Below, in pieces: positions 23,520 through 32,026 of a DNA stretch of 64,000 nucleotides. The first letter of the stretch is position 1; each line of letters opens with the position of its first letter. This stretch comes from Anaerococcus senegalensis JC48 (GTDB taxonomy: Bacteria > Bacillota > Clostridia > Tissierellales > Peptoniphilaceae): positions 1,006,820 through 1,070,819 of the forward strand of contig NZ_HE578907.1 in the NCBI RefSeq assembly GCF_000321005.1, given 5' to 3'. The notes beneath the pieces were generated by a model. That model made no database searches. It was not told the DNA's origin and saw only the letters and a list, made by a program, of their open reading frames with translations. Made by a program: the position numbers and the translations under genes.

Positions 23520-26444
23520 TCATTCAAATAAATTTTTAAACTCTTCTTGTAAATCATCATATACACGGTCAGTTAGCGGAGTATTTCCGACATTTCTATA
23601 TGAAAATAAGGTCATAGTAAAACCTGTTGAAGCCAGCGTTTCTTTTTCACATACTTTTCCATGTTTTTGAAAACTACATCTGATATGTTTAAATATTTCT
23701 TCATCACTAATCTCTAATTCTTGTTGTTGAATAACAATATCAGGTGTATTGTCTTCATTCTGATCAATTGCAATTCTATAATACTTTATACTTGGTTCAG
23801 AAAATCTTCCATCACTATTATCATGAAATTTTAAATGTACTCTATACTTATAGGGATAATCTCTTGAAAGAGAAAAATAATTTTTCATAGAAGGAAAATT
23901 TCGATTTACCATTTCATAAAAACTTTCTTGCCTCCACAAAAAATATGTTTCAAGACGATTTATAACTTGTTTTTCTGAAAACAAGTTCCAAACGTATCCT
24001 GATTTCATAGGTAAGTCCGAAGGTGGTAATGAGAGTTCAATATCAGTTTTATTCTTTGCTACAAGATAATTTGTTATTTTCTGCAATTCAAGAACATTAA
24101 TATTACCATATTGTATCTCTACTATGTCCCCTACATGTGACCATTTATTAAAAAAATCTAACGTTTCTTCAATATAATCTTTTGCCCATTCTGAAATTTC
24201 TCTAACCGACTTATCTTTAAATATTTTTTCATTTCTTATCAGCGAACGAAGTTTTTCATAAATAATGTAATCACTCTCATATAAACTTCGTCGTTCAAGT
24301 GCCCTAGTGATGTTAGAATAAATTTCTTCGTTTGCAACATGCCTAGATGTGTCTCCCATTAATCGAGATGATTCTAAATTTATATATTTTTTAGTTATAT
24401 CACGTCTTTCTATAGCAGCTCTTCTTTGAAAATCTCTATATTCAGCAGAAATATCCTTCAATTCAATTAATTGGACCGATTCTGAGCTATTATCTTTCCA
24501 ATCAAACCAAAAATCTAGTCGTTTTCTATCAGATGATATACTCCCAACTAAACATATCTTTTTACCCTGGCTTGAACTTTCATTCTTACTTTTGAATGGT
24601 GGAAAGATTTCATAAATATCATTAAAATAATGTTCAATAATAAGCGTATAACTTCGATACAATGTATGAAGATAAAGCTTAGAATATTCTTCATGATTAA
24701 GTTTCATTAGTTTATTAGATAAATCATTTTTTAACTTAACACATTGAATATAAGTTTTTAAGTTCATTACTAACATCATATCTAAGAAAACATTTTGTTC
24801 ATCAATATCTGATATAAGTCCTGAAGCAAAAATCATAACTTCTTGCCAGTTCTTATTTCTCATTAAATTTTTATAAATATTTCTATCATTATCCATATTA
24901 AAAGTTTTCACCATATAATAAGCAGCAAAAAACTCTTTAAATTGTTTATGAGCAAAGGATATAGTCGAATCAATTTTAAAAATATCGATTCTAAAAAGGT
25001 CATAAACTGTGATTGCGGTATATTCGCACTGCTGAGAAGTAAAAAACTCATCAAATTCTGAAATAGATAGGGCACTTTTATCAAAAGTATTAAATGCCAA
25101 ACCTCCTATCGTCATTAATACATCGAAATAATTCTTCACTACTGTTTCAGGAAGTAGTTTCTCTTTATCTCTTTTGTAACAAACCTCTTCAAAATAAGCA
25201 TTAAACAATTGGCTTCTATTATAAAATTTTGTATTAGAATCTTTTAATACCTCAATTCCAATATTTAAGAATAAAGGATTAGTAAATAACTCATAATAAT
25301 CATGTTGGATAGGTATTTTAATATTGTTTTTATCGAGCTCTTCACGAATTTGAGTTTGAGACAAATCTTTAATTTTGTACTCATGAACATTTTGAATATT
25401 CCCATTATAAGAGTTAACTCTTGAAGTAATATAAAAATATGCATTGGTATTACACAAAAGGTCATTTGCTTCGGAATAGAATTTAATTCGATTATTTATA
25501 TCTACTATTTCATCAATCCCGTCTAATACAATAATAATTTTTTTATCACATAACTCCTTTTTTATTTTTTCGTCCGTAATTCCTTTCCAGAAAGGGGCTA
25601 ATATAGATTTAATATAGTCAAATATTGAATCATAAACTATCCCATATTCAAGCAATTTAACAAAAATCGGAATGTAATCACTATATGTTTCATCCATACA
25701 TAACTCTTTAATTAAATTTATAGACTCGTACGTCTTTCCCGATCCTGGATCTCCTAATAATAGGATACGCTTATCTCTTAATAAAGAATCAATTGAAGAA
25801 TATAGTTGATTGTCTTTAGTATAAATATCTCTAGCTAAATAGCTTGTTTGATCTATAAAAAGTGCTGTTAATGATGCTTTATAAGCTTTCAAAGCTTCAT
25901 CATTATCAATTTGAAAGCTTTGATTTTTTTGATCACCCAAACTTGTTTCCATTACTTGGATAATTTTCTGATTTTGTTCACTAATAACCTTAAGCTGCTC
26001 TTGAAGTGGTTCTTTTATATTTATTACAGCTAAGCGTACAGTTTCATCATGAGAAAAATCATTAAAAGTACTCAATACTATTTCAGACAAGTAATACAAG
26101 TCTTCGTAAATTAGATTTTTTTTAGTAGTTAGTTCTTCGTTCCCATCAATGAATTTCTCTAGAAGAAATTTTAGATACGTACTAATTGATTTATATGTAA
26201 ATTCTTCTGGGTAATAGCTAAAGTTCACTAAATTTTGAACAAAATTCTCACTAATTAAAAAAGAATCTAATTGGTTCACATAGTCTAATTCTATATATCT
26301 ATTATTCCCTATATCTTGCACTTTTTTCAATAATGCTTTTTTTGCTTTATTCTTTTTAAAGTGAAAAGAAATTTTATTTAATATTCCTTTTCCGCCAGCA
26401 CAAATAACTTCCTCAACAATAGATAAAACAATTCCTTCGAACAT
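23520..26444 (-). CDS. NACHT-domain STAND ATPase, probable antiphage protein
   Basis: About 974 residues from ATG 26444, selected because AAAGGAGG precedes it; an ATG 18 bases earlier overlaps that site. The central NACHT ATPase has Walker A GDPGSGKT (231-238), Walker B IIIVLDGIDEI (303-313) with the double acidic NACHT signature, sensor TSR (340-342) and the winged-helix-end motif FAHKQFKEFFAAYY (497-510). The N-terminal ~180 residues look helical and lack a nuclease, TIR or CARD-like motif I can name. The C-terminal ~370 residues are not LRR or clear TPR. Family members (bacterial NLR-like NACHT proteins) sense phage proteins and trigger host shutdown. It stands 186 bases upstream of hsdM. 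Confidence 0.85.
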   Translation of the reverse strand: MFEGIVLSIVEEVICAGGKGILNKISFHFKKNKAKKALLKKVQDIGNNRYIELDYVNQLDSFLISENFVQNLVNFSYYPEEFTYKSISTYLKFLLEKFIDGNEELTTKKNLIYEDLYYLSEIVLSTFNDFSHDETVRLAVINIKEPLQEQLKVISEQNQKIIQVMETSLGDQKNQSFQIDNDEALKAYKASLTALFIDQTSYLARDIYTKDNQLYSSIDSLLRDKRILLLGDPGSGKTYESINLIKELCMDETYSDYIPIFVKLLEYGIVYDSIFDYIKSILAPFWKGITDEKIKKELCDKKIIIVLDGIDEIVDINNRIKFYSEANDLLCNTNAYFYITSRVNSYNGNIQNVHEYKIKDLSQTQIREELDKNNIKIPIQHDYYELFTNPLFLNIGIEVLKDSNTKFYNRSQLFNAYFEEVCYKRDKEKLLPETVVKNYFDVLMTIGGLAFNTFDKSALSISEFDEFFTSQQCEYTAITVYDLFRIDIFKIDSTISFAHKQFKEFFAAYYMVKTFNMDNDRNIYKNLMRNKNWQEVMIFASGLISDIDEQNVFLDMMLVMNLKTYIQCVKLKNDLSNKLMKLNHEEYSKLYLHTLYRSYTLIIEHYFNDIYEIFPPFKSKNESSSQGKKICLVGSISSDRKRLDFWFDWKDNSSESVQLIELKDISAEYRDFQRRAAIERRDITKKYINLESSRLMGDTSRHVANEEIYSNITRALERRSLYESDYIIYEKLRSLIRNEKIFKDKSVREISEWAKDYIEETLDFFNKWSHVGDIVEIQYGNINVLELQKITNYLVAKNKTDIELSLPPSDLPMKSGYVWNLFSEKQVINRLETYFLWRQESFYEMVNRNFPSMKNYFSLSRDYPYKYRVHLKFHDNSDGRFSEPSIKYYRIAIDQNEDNTPDIVIQQQELEISDEEIFKHIRCSFQKHGKVCEKETLASTGFTMTLFSYRNVGNTPLTDRVYDDLQEEFKNLFE

Positions 26445-26750
26445 AGGTCCTCCTTTCATCAAATCATTTCAAACGATATAATCTACATTTATTATATCCA
26501 TATTGTTTTTTATATTTCATGTATATGATTACAAAAAACTAGCTCTAGACTCTTCTTAGAAACAATAAAGAGATCATTTGAGTTAATATTTATAATAATG
26601 TTCTTTATTTCAATTAGTTATCCATTTACTATAATTATGAATCACTCATACCATTGAAATATTCAATAAAGTCAATGTTTACAGAACATCGAGCAGTACT
26701 ATCATTCTCATTTTTCAAATTTTGTCCTAACTAAGTCCCAGTTCTACAAA
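26445..26750. other. Intergenic region before the NACHT gene
   Basis: About 300 very A+T-rich bases. A TATAAT (minus 26496-26491) about 45 bases before the NACHT ATG is a plausible -10 box without a good -35. No terminator hairpin or coding sequence is evident. Confidence 0.4.
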
Positions 26751-28529
26751 TTACTTTATATATCCTTCCAAACCTCTTGACTTTATTAGTTCAATCGCCT
26801 CTCTATCCTCTTTTGTAAGTTTTGTTTTATTTGTATTATTTATGTCAGCAGTCCACAAATCAAATATTTCTAAAATTCTATCAGAAACTCTGATATCTCT
26901 TTCCCTTATCTGCTCTAATTTCCAGTCTTTTGAATGAAATTGTGAAATTTCTTGAACCATAGCTATTTTTGATTCTTTATACAGAGCTTTCTTCTTTTCA
27001 AAATATCCATTACTAGCCACTATATTTAGCCTTTTTTCAAAAGGTATTTTATTTCCAAGGTGTTCAATAATCTCATTTACCTCTTCTTCTGATGAATTTG
27101 GGAAATAAGAGTCCTGCCATTTTCTAGGCAGAATGTGTTCGATTTCCCATTTTCCCGGCAATAGTTCATCTTGTAAGTCTTCATCATAAGCTAGTAATTT
27201 TAATAACATCCTAATCACGTTTCTATGAGGATTTTTTAATTCAACTTTTATAATATTTTGATCAACAGCCTTAAATTCAAATTTAGGTTCGTCTCTATTA
27301 ATAATCTCCGAATTTAAGTTTAGGATATTTTGCTTAACTGCGTTAATTGTTGGAGTCACAATATATCTACTACATAGATTAACAAATAATTTTCTTAAAA
27401 AGAAAAGGAATTTATCCTCAAAGTTATCTGAATCTTTATAGCATAAGTAATAAGTAATTACAGGGTATTTCCAAAATTCATTTGGATAAGAAGTAAGAAT
27501 ATCTAATACTTTTAAAATTTCAAAGTTGCTTGACCAAGGTTCACAATCTATTTCTTGTTTATTATTAACTACTGACCAAAAGTTTAATATTGCGCTCAAA
27601 TCATCCATTAAATCTGGATCATATAGCCTAATAAAATTATTACTTGAATAATATTTTCTTAGACCCGGGGTTGTTGTCTTTCTATCGTTCCCTTTTGCTC
27701 GAAGATAAAACATGTAATAATAAAATAATCTTTGAATACTTTCTTCAGCATATTCTGCACCTGCACTAACTTCTTGCCACTTTTGTATAAAAGTCTTTCT
27801 AGCTGTAGTATCTTTAATGTTGTTATAAATTTTTGCCTTAAAAATATCTGCATCAGATAAAGGCAATCCCCTATCATTAAGTGTTGAAAAAATCGTAAGT
27901 GCAGTATCCTGGCTATCGGCCTTGATAGGAAGAACAATTGCTTTATTTAAAATATTATTTATCATGTGATAGAAAGTTAAAGGCTCATCTTTAGCATACT
28001 CATCTATGAGATTTTGTAATAATAAATAATTCCTAGTGTAATTATCCTTAGCACCTTCATCTGCAATACCAGTACTTAGTATGTGATTTAATATATTGTT
28101 ATACTCTGATTCAAAGACTCTAGACTCTAATAAAGTCTTACTTTTATCTGCTTCACCACTTAATTCATCAGTTTCCCATAAAGCCGGTTCAATCTGGCTT
28201 ATGAAATTACTTCTCTCTTTGGTATGATCCATTTTTTCAATTTTTGTATATAAAGCTCTTAACAACAAGCATAAAGTTGTAATTCTTTGTTGACCGTCAA
28301 TTATTTCTTGTTCTTTGTCACCATTGGTATAAGAGACAATTGTCCCAAGAAAATATGGAGAATCAATTCTTTCTTGAGTATATTCAACTAAATCATCAAA
28401 TAAAGTTTGAACCTCTTCTTCTCTCCATGCATAAGGTCTCTGATATTCAGGAATTACAAATTTTTGTTTTTTACCAGCGTCTAAAAATTCTTTTACACTT
28501 TTCTTATTTATTTCTATTGTTGTTGACAT
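26751..28529 (-). CDS. DUF262/DUF1524 protein (GmrSD-like type IV restriction nuclease)
   Basis: A 592-residue single-chain protein. The N-terminal DUF262 domain has IPEYQRPYAW (26-35) and the DGQQR motif (78-82), which bind and hydrolyse nucleotides. The C-terminal DUF1524 domain is an HNH-type nuclease: EIEHILPRKW (462-471), then LGN near 491-493 and the IVASNGYFEKKK stretch (503-514). This is the layout of GmrSD and BrxU enzymes that cut glucosylated or otherwise modified phage DNA. ATG at 28529 has GGAGGTTAT upstream. It is the outermost gene of the island and has no visible partner gene, so it probably works alone. Confidence 0.88.
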   Translation of the reverse strand: MSTTIEINKKSVKEFLDAGKKQKFVIPEYQRPYAWREEEVQTLFDDLVEYTQERIDSPYFLGTIVSYTNGDKEQEIIDGQQRITTLCLLLRALYTKIEKMDHTKERSNFISQIEPALWETDELSGEADKSKTLLESRVFESEYNNILNHILSTGIADEGAKDNYTRNYLLLQNLIDEYAKDEPLTFYHMINNILNKAIVLPIKADSQDTALTIFSTLNDRGLPLSDADIFKAKIYNNIKDTTARKTFIQKWQEVSAGAEYAEESIQRLFYYYMFYLRAKGNDRKTTTPGLRKYYSSNNFIRLYDPDLMDDLSAILNFWSVVNNKQEIDCEPWSSNFEILKVLDILTSYPNEFWKYPVITYYLCYKDSDNFEDKFLFFLRKLFVNLCSRYIVTPTINAVKQNILNLNSEIINRDEPKFEFKAVDQNIIKVELKNPHRNVIRMLLKLLAYDEDLQDELLPGKWEIEHILPRKWQDSYFPNSSEEEVNEIIEHLGNKIPFEKRLNIVASNGYFEKKKALYKESKIAMVQEISQFHSKDWKLEQIRERDIRVSDRILEIFDLWTADINNTNKTKLTKEDREAIELIKSRGLEGYIK

Positions 28530-29099
28530 ATAACCTCCAGAAACTCCATTTTTTAATAAAGCCTATCACAAAATAAATCTGAATCTCTTTATATTGTATC
28601 ATTAAATCCTATCAAATATATAACAATTCTTTGATATAGCTGACTAAAGTATCATACGTTATCTAGATGATAATAATTTTGACTCATATAGTTTGAAAAT
28701 TTCTATGAAAAATATTCATATGAGATAAAAATAAAGACCGCAGCTTGAAACTGCGGTCTTATTTTTATCCAAATGTAAACCACTTGGAACTATTATTCAA
28801 TTTATTCTTTTTTTAAAAATGTTCCCATTTTAATCCCAGTTACAGTTTTTAATCTTCTGTAACCATTGATTTTTGACGTCGTAATTTTATAGAAGTCATT
28901 AACTATAATATCCTCTCTAGGCCTTTGGCCTCTCGCTTAGTTTTTCGGACTCAGCTACGCTTTGTCTCGAAAATGACCGATGCTTTTGCATCGGTCACAC
29001 TTATATGTTGAGACTAACGAAAATCCCGTTTGTTACACAAACTCTTTAGCTGCTACCGCAGCTGATTTCCGGGTAAATCGACCGAAATCAACGGTAGAT
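28530..29099. other. Highly structured intergenic region at the right edge of the island
   Basis: About 570 bases without a gene. After the DUF262 promoter region come direct repeat C (28733-28814), a hairpin with arms GTTACAG/CTGTAAC (about 28841-28863), AGGCC/GGCCT near 28920, a bulged TTTTCG..CGAAAA hairpin near 28943-28975, a 9-bp GACCGATGC/GCATCGGTC hairpin with loop TTTT (28976-28997) and three-hairpin element B2 (29012-29103). Local G+C is higher than around it. Confidence 0.6.
28733..28814 (+). repeat. Direct repeat C, right copy (terminator-like)
   Basis: Same-orientation partner of 12993-13073. It starts with a perfect 10-bp terminator hairpin (AAGACCGCAG, loop CTTGAAA, CTGCGGTCTT) and ATTTTT. 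With the left copy it brackets the defence island. Confidence 0.8.
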
Positions 29100-29103
29100 T
29101 TAC
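29012..29103 (-). repeat. Three-hairpin intergenic element, member B2 (guaA 3' end)
   Basis: Stem 1 pairs 29073-29084 with 29092-29103 (12 bp, one mismatch) around AAATCAA; stem 2 AGCTGC/GCAGCT around TACC (29048-29063); stem 3 GTTTGT/ACAAAC around TAC (29028-29042). On the minus strand it ends TTTTCGTTAGTC like B1. The guaA stop codon is inside stem 1, so the element probably forms the 3' end of the guaA message. Confidence 0.72.
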
Positions 29104-30635
29104 TCCCATTCAATTGTTCCTGGTGGTTTTGAGGTTATATCGTAGACTATTCTTCCAACTCCTTTTACTTCGTTTATCATTCTATTTGATAGGGTTTGTT
29201 GAAGTTCGTATGGTAGGTCAAAAGATTCTACTGTCATTGCGTCTTTACTTGATACTGCTCTTACTACAACAACATAATCATAGGATCTTTCATCTCCTTT
29301 TACTCCTACAGTTCTAATTGGAGTAAATACTGTGAAATATTGCCAAATTTCTCTATTTAATCCTGCATTTTTTACTTCTTCTCTAAGTATTGCGTCAGTT
29401 TCTCTTACTATTTCTAGTTTTTCTTCTGTTATATCTCCTAAAACTCTAATAGCAAGTCCTGGTCCTGGGAATGGTTGTCTCCATACCATTTCTTCTGGAA
29501 CGCCAATGCTTTCTCCAAGTGCTCTTACTTCATCTTTAAATAATTCTCTAAGTGGTTCTACTACTCCTTCAAATAGCATATCTTCTGGAAGTCCACCTAC
29601 ATTGTGGTGGGATTTTATTACTGAACCTTTTCCTTTTCCACTTTCTATTACGTCAGGATATATTGTTCCTTGTACTAAATATTTTGCATCACCAAATTTT
29701 TTGGCTTCTTTTTCAAATACTTCTATGAAGTGATTTCCTATTATTTTTCTTTTTTCTTCTGGATCTTCTACACCTTTTAGTAAATCAAGAAATTCTTTTG
29801 AAGCATCGACCATTTTTACGTTTAGACCAATTTTTTTGTATTGCTCCATAACGGATTTTGCTTCGTTTTTTCTTAATAAACCATGGTCGACAAATATACA
29901 TTGAAGATCATCACCTATTGCTTTGTGAACAAGTGTTGCAGCTATTGTTGAATCTACCCCACCTGAAAGTCCACAGATCATTTTCTCTCCAGCATATTTT
30001 TCTTTTATTTTTTCTATTGTTTCTTTTGCAAGATCTTTCATTATCCAAGTTTTTTCAGCCTTACAAATATTTAAAACAAAGTTTTCTAGCATTTGGAAGC
30101 CATATTCGGAATGGGCAACTTCTGGGTGAAATTGTACTGCATAGATATTTTTTTCTTCGTTTTCAAATCCAGCAATTGGACAATTTAATGACCAAGAAAT
30201 TTTCTTGAAACCTTCACCTATTTTTGTTACTTGGTCTCTATGGTTCATCCAAATTATTGATTCTTGTGCTACATTTTCAAATAATTTTGATTTTTGATCA
30301 ACAAATAAAGGAGTTTTTCCATATTCTCCTTTTTCAGCTTCTGATATTTCTCCATCAAAGTGGAAAGCTAAGGCTTGCATCCCATAACAAATTCCAAGTA
30401 TTGGAACGTTTAAATTTAATATTTCTGGATTTAATTTTAAACTTTCATCGCTGTGAATTGATTGTGGACCACCAGTTAAAATTATTCCATCTAGATTTTC
30501 TAAATCAAGAGATTTCAAGTCAACATCACAATCATGAAGTGATGCATATACTCCCATTTCTCTTATTCGTCTTACTATAAGTTGATTGTATTGGCCACCA
30601 AAGTCCAATACCATTATTTCAGATTTTTTCTCCAT
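29100..30635 (-). CDS. guaA: GMP synthase (glutamine-hydrolysing)
   Basis: A full-length 511-residue GuaA that converts XMP to GMP using ATP and glutamine. The class I amidotransferase domain has nucleophile Cys83 in GICYGMQ with His170 and Glu172 (QFHPEV). The ATP-pyrophosphatase domain has the PP-loop SGGVDS (224-229), and the C-terminal dimer domain ends in the invariant-style KPPGTIEWE. It starts 9 bases after the acetyltransferase gene. Its stop codon lies within the first stem of element B2. No purine riboswitch is seen upstream. Confidence 0.97.
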   Translation of the reverse strand: MEKKSEIMVLDFGGQYNQLIVRRIREMGVYASLHDCDVDLKSLDLENLDGIILTGGPQSIHSDESLKLNPEILNLNVPILGICYGMQALAFHFDGEISEAEKGEYGKTPLFVDQKSKLFENVAQESIIWMNHRDQVTKIGEGFKKISWSLNCPIAGFENEEKNIYAVQFHPEVAHSEYGFQMLENFVLNICKAEKTWIMKDLAKETIEKIKEKYAGEKMICGLSGGVDSTIAATLVHKAIGDDLQCIFVDHGLLRKNEAKSVMEQYKKIGLNVKMVDASKEFLDLLKGVEDPEEKRKIIGNHFIEVFEKEAKKFGDAKYLVQGTIYPDVIESGKGKGSVIKSHHNVGGLPEDMLFEGVVEPLRELFKDEVRALGESIGVPEEMVWRQPFPGPGLAIRVLGDITEEKLEIVRETDAILREEVKNAGLNREIWQYFTVFTPIRTVGVKGDERSYDYVVVVRAVSSKDAMTVESFDLPYELQQTLSNRMINEVKGVGRIVYDITSKPPGTIEWE

Positions 30636-30644
30636 CTATCCCTC

Positions 30645-31160
30645 CTATATATCTCCAAATATTGCAAAATATTTCATGTAATCGAGATTATCCATCTTGT
30701 AGAAATTATACTTTGTATCTTCATCATACTTTTTAAAGTGTAATTTATCTATAAGAGTTTTAAAAGATTCATTATTTTTTTCTGATTTAAGAAATACTTC
30801 TTGTTTTTGTTCAAGTGTGAAAAAATAATCTATTACGGCTTCTAAAGCTTCTCTACCATATCCTCTATTTCTGAGTGATTTATTTATTATTATATATATT
30901 CTAACACCATTTTCACAATCACTTGCCTTTACTGTTCCAATAGAGTCATTCATTCCTTTATTTACTATGTGCCAAAAATTATAATTTTTTTTATTTTCAT
31001 AGTTTGAAATGCTTGTTTCAATTAATTCTTTTTCATTTTCGACTTTTGACATATAAAAGAATCTTGGGTCTTTTATAAATTCTAAGTTTTTTTCAAGGTC
31101 TGCTTCTTCAAACCTTCTTATAATTAATCTTCTTGATAATATTAGTTTTGTATTTTCCAT
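30645..31160 (-). CDS. GNAT family N-acetyltransferase
   Basis: About 171 residues from ATG 31160, which follows GGGAGAATT; an ATG 15 bases earlier lacks spacing for a ribosome site. It belongs to the RimJ/RimL-like GNAT branch: RLIIRRFEEADLEKN near the start, a central strand with GTVKAS, and the acetyl-CoA loop RNRGYGREALEAVIDYFF near residues 95-112. It transfers acetyl groups from acetyl-CoA to an amine, often a protein N-terminus; substrate unknown. It lies between a terminator and guaA and may share a transcript with guaA. Confidence 0.82.
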   Translation of the reverse strand: MENTKLILSRRLIIRRFEEADLEKNLEFIKDPRFFYMSKVENEKELIETSISNYENKKNYNFWHIVNKGMNDSIGTVKASDCENGVRIYIIINKSLRNRGYGREALEAVIDYFFTLEQKQEVFLKSEKNNESFKTLIDKLHFKKYDEDTKYNFYKMDNLDYMKYFAIFGDI

Positions 31161-31179
31161 AATTCTCCCTCGCATAAAA

Positions 31180-31206
31180 AATAAAGCTGCTAATGCAGCA
31201 TTATTT
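31180..31206 (-). terminator. Terminator after the glyQS operon
   Basis: Minus-strand hairpin AATAATGCTGC, loop ATTA, GCAGCTTTATT (one mismatch), then a T run. It directly follows the stop codon of the PPDK regulatory protein gene and separates it from the acetyltransferase gene. Confidence 0.65.
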
Positions 31207-32018
31207 TATGAGAAATTCTTATTATAATATTCTAGAACATCTGTAGCAGTTTGTTCTATAGTATTTAAAGTTACATCTATAACCTTGCAATCCAAATCTT
31301 CAAATACTTCCTTAGCATATTCTAATTCTCTGTTTATTCTTTCTTTATCAAAGTAATCACTTTTAGATTTTATTCCTAAGCCTTTTGACCTATCTTCTCT
31401 TATTCTTGATAATTTTTCTGGATCAATTGTAAGGCCTATAATTCTTTTTGGATCTATTTCAAAAACTTCTTCTGGAAGTCTAATTTCTGGAACTAAGGGT
31501 AGGTTATAAACTTTATAATCTTTTGTGGCTAAAAGCATAGTAACTGGTGTCTTGGATGTTCTTGATACACCAAGAAGTAAGATATCTGCCTCTTTAATTC
31601 CTCTTGTATCCTTTCCATCATCATATTTTACTGCAAATTCTATTGACTCTATCATAGAAAAGTAATCTTTTGATAATTTTCTTGTAAGCTTTTTCTCCCT
31701 AAGAGCTTTTTCTCCTGTTACTTTTTCAAATAAGGAAAGAGCAGGTCCAAGTATATCTATTACTTTAATTTCTTCTTTTTTAGCTTTTTTCTTCAAGTAT
31801 TCTTCAAGTTTTTTTTCAGCTATAGTTTGGATTATAATTGAATCTTTAGGGATTTTATCAACAATTTTATCTATTTTTTCTTCACTATCTATATTAAATT
31901 TTCTAGTTACATCAAAATTTACATTTGGAAAATGAGTAAGAACTGATTTCGCAAATGTTTGAGCAGTCTCTCCAGTAGAATCGCTTATTATAAAAACATT
32001 CAATTCACCACAAGCCAT
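31206..32018 (-). CDS. Pyruvate, phosphate dikinase regulatory protein family (bifunctional kinase/phosphorylase)
   Basis: A 270-residue DUF299/PSRP protein. The N-terminus VFIISDSTGETAQTFAKSVL and the P-loop-like LGVSRTSKTP (near residues 149-158) are hallmarks, followed by KVYNLPLVPE and a GLTIDPEKLSRIREDR stretch. The family switches pyruvate phosphate dikinase (or PEP synthase) off and on by ADP-dependent phosphorylation and phosphate-dependent dephosphorylation of a Thr next to its catalytic His. It follows glyS by 8 bases; this linkage to glyQS is common in Firmicutes. No ppdK gene is inside the window. Confidence 0.9.
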   Translation of the reverse strand: MACGELNVFIISDSTGETAQTFAKSVLTHFPNVNFDVTRKFNIDSEEKIDKIVDKIPKDSIIIQTIAEKKLEEYLKKKAKKEEIKVIDILGPALSLFEKVTGEKALREKKLTRKLSKDYFSMIESIEFAVKYDDGKDTRGIKEADILLLGVSRTSKTPVTMLLATKDYKVYNLPLVPEIRLPEEVFEIDPKRIIGLTIDPEKLSRIREDRSKGLGIKSKSDYFDKERINRELEYAKEVFEDLDCKVIDVTLNTIEQTATDVLEYYNKNFS

Positions 32019-32026
32019 ATTTTCTC

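Noticed and set aside
14612..28529. Named multi-gene systems such as BREX, DISARM, Thoeris or Septu
   Set aside because: Their hallmark partners (PglZ/BrxL, DrmAB, a TIR protein ThsB, PtuB) are absent. The SIR2 gene has no TIR partner.
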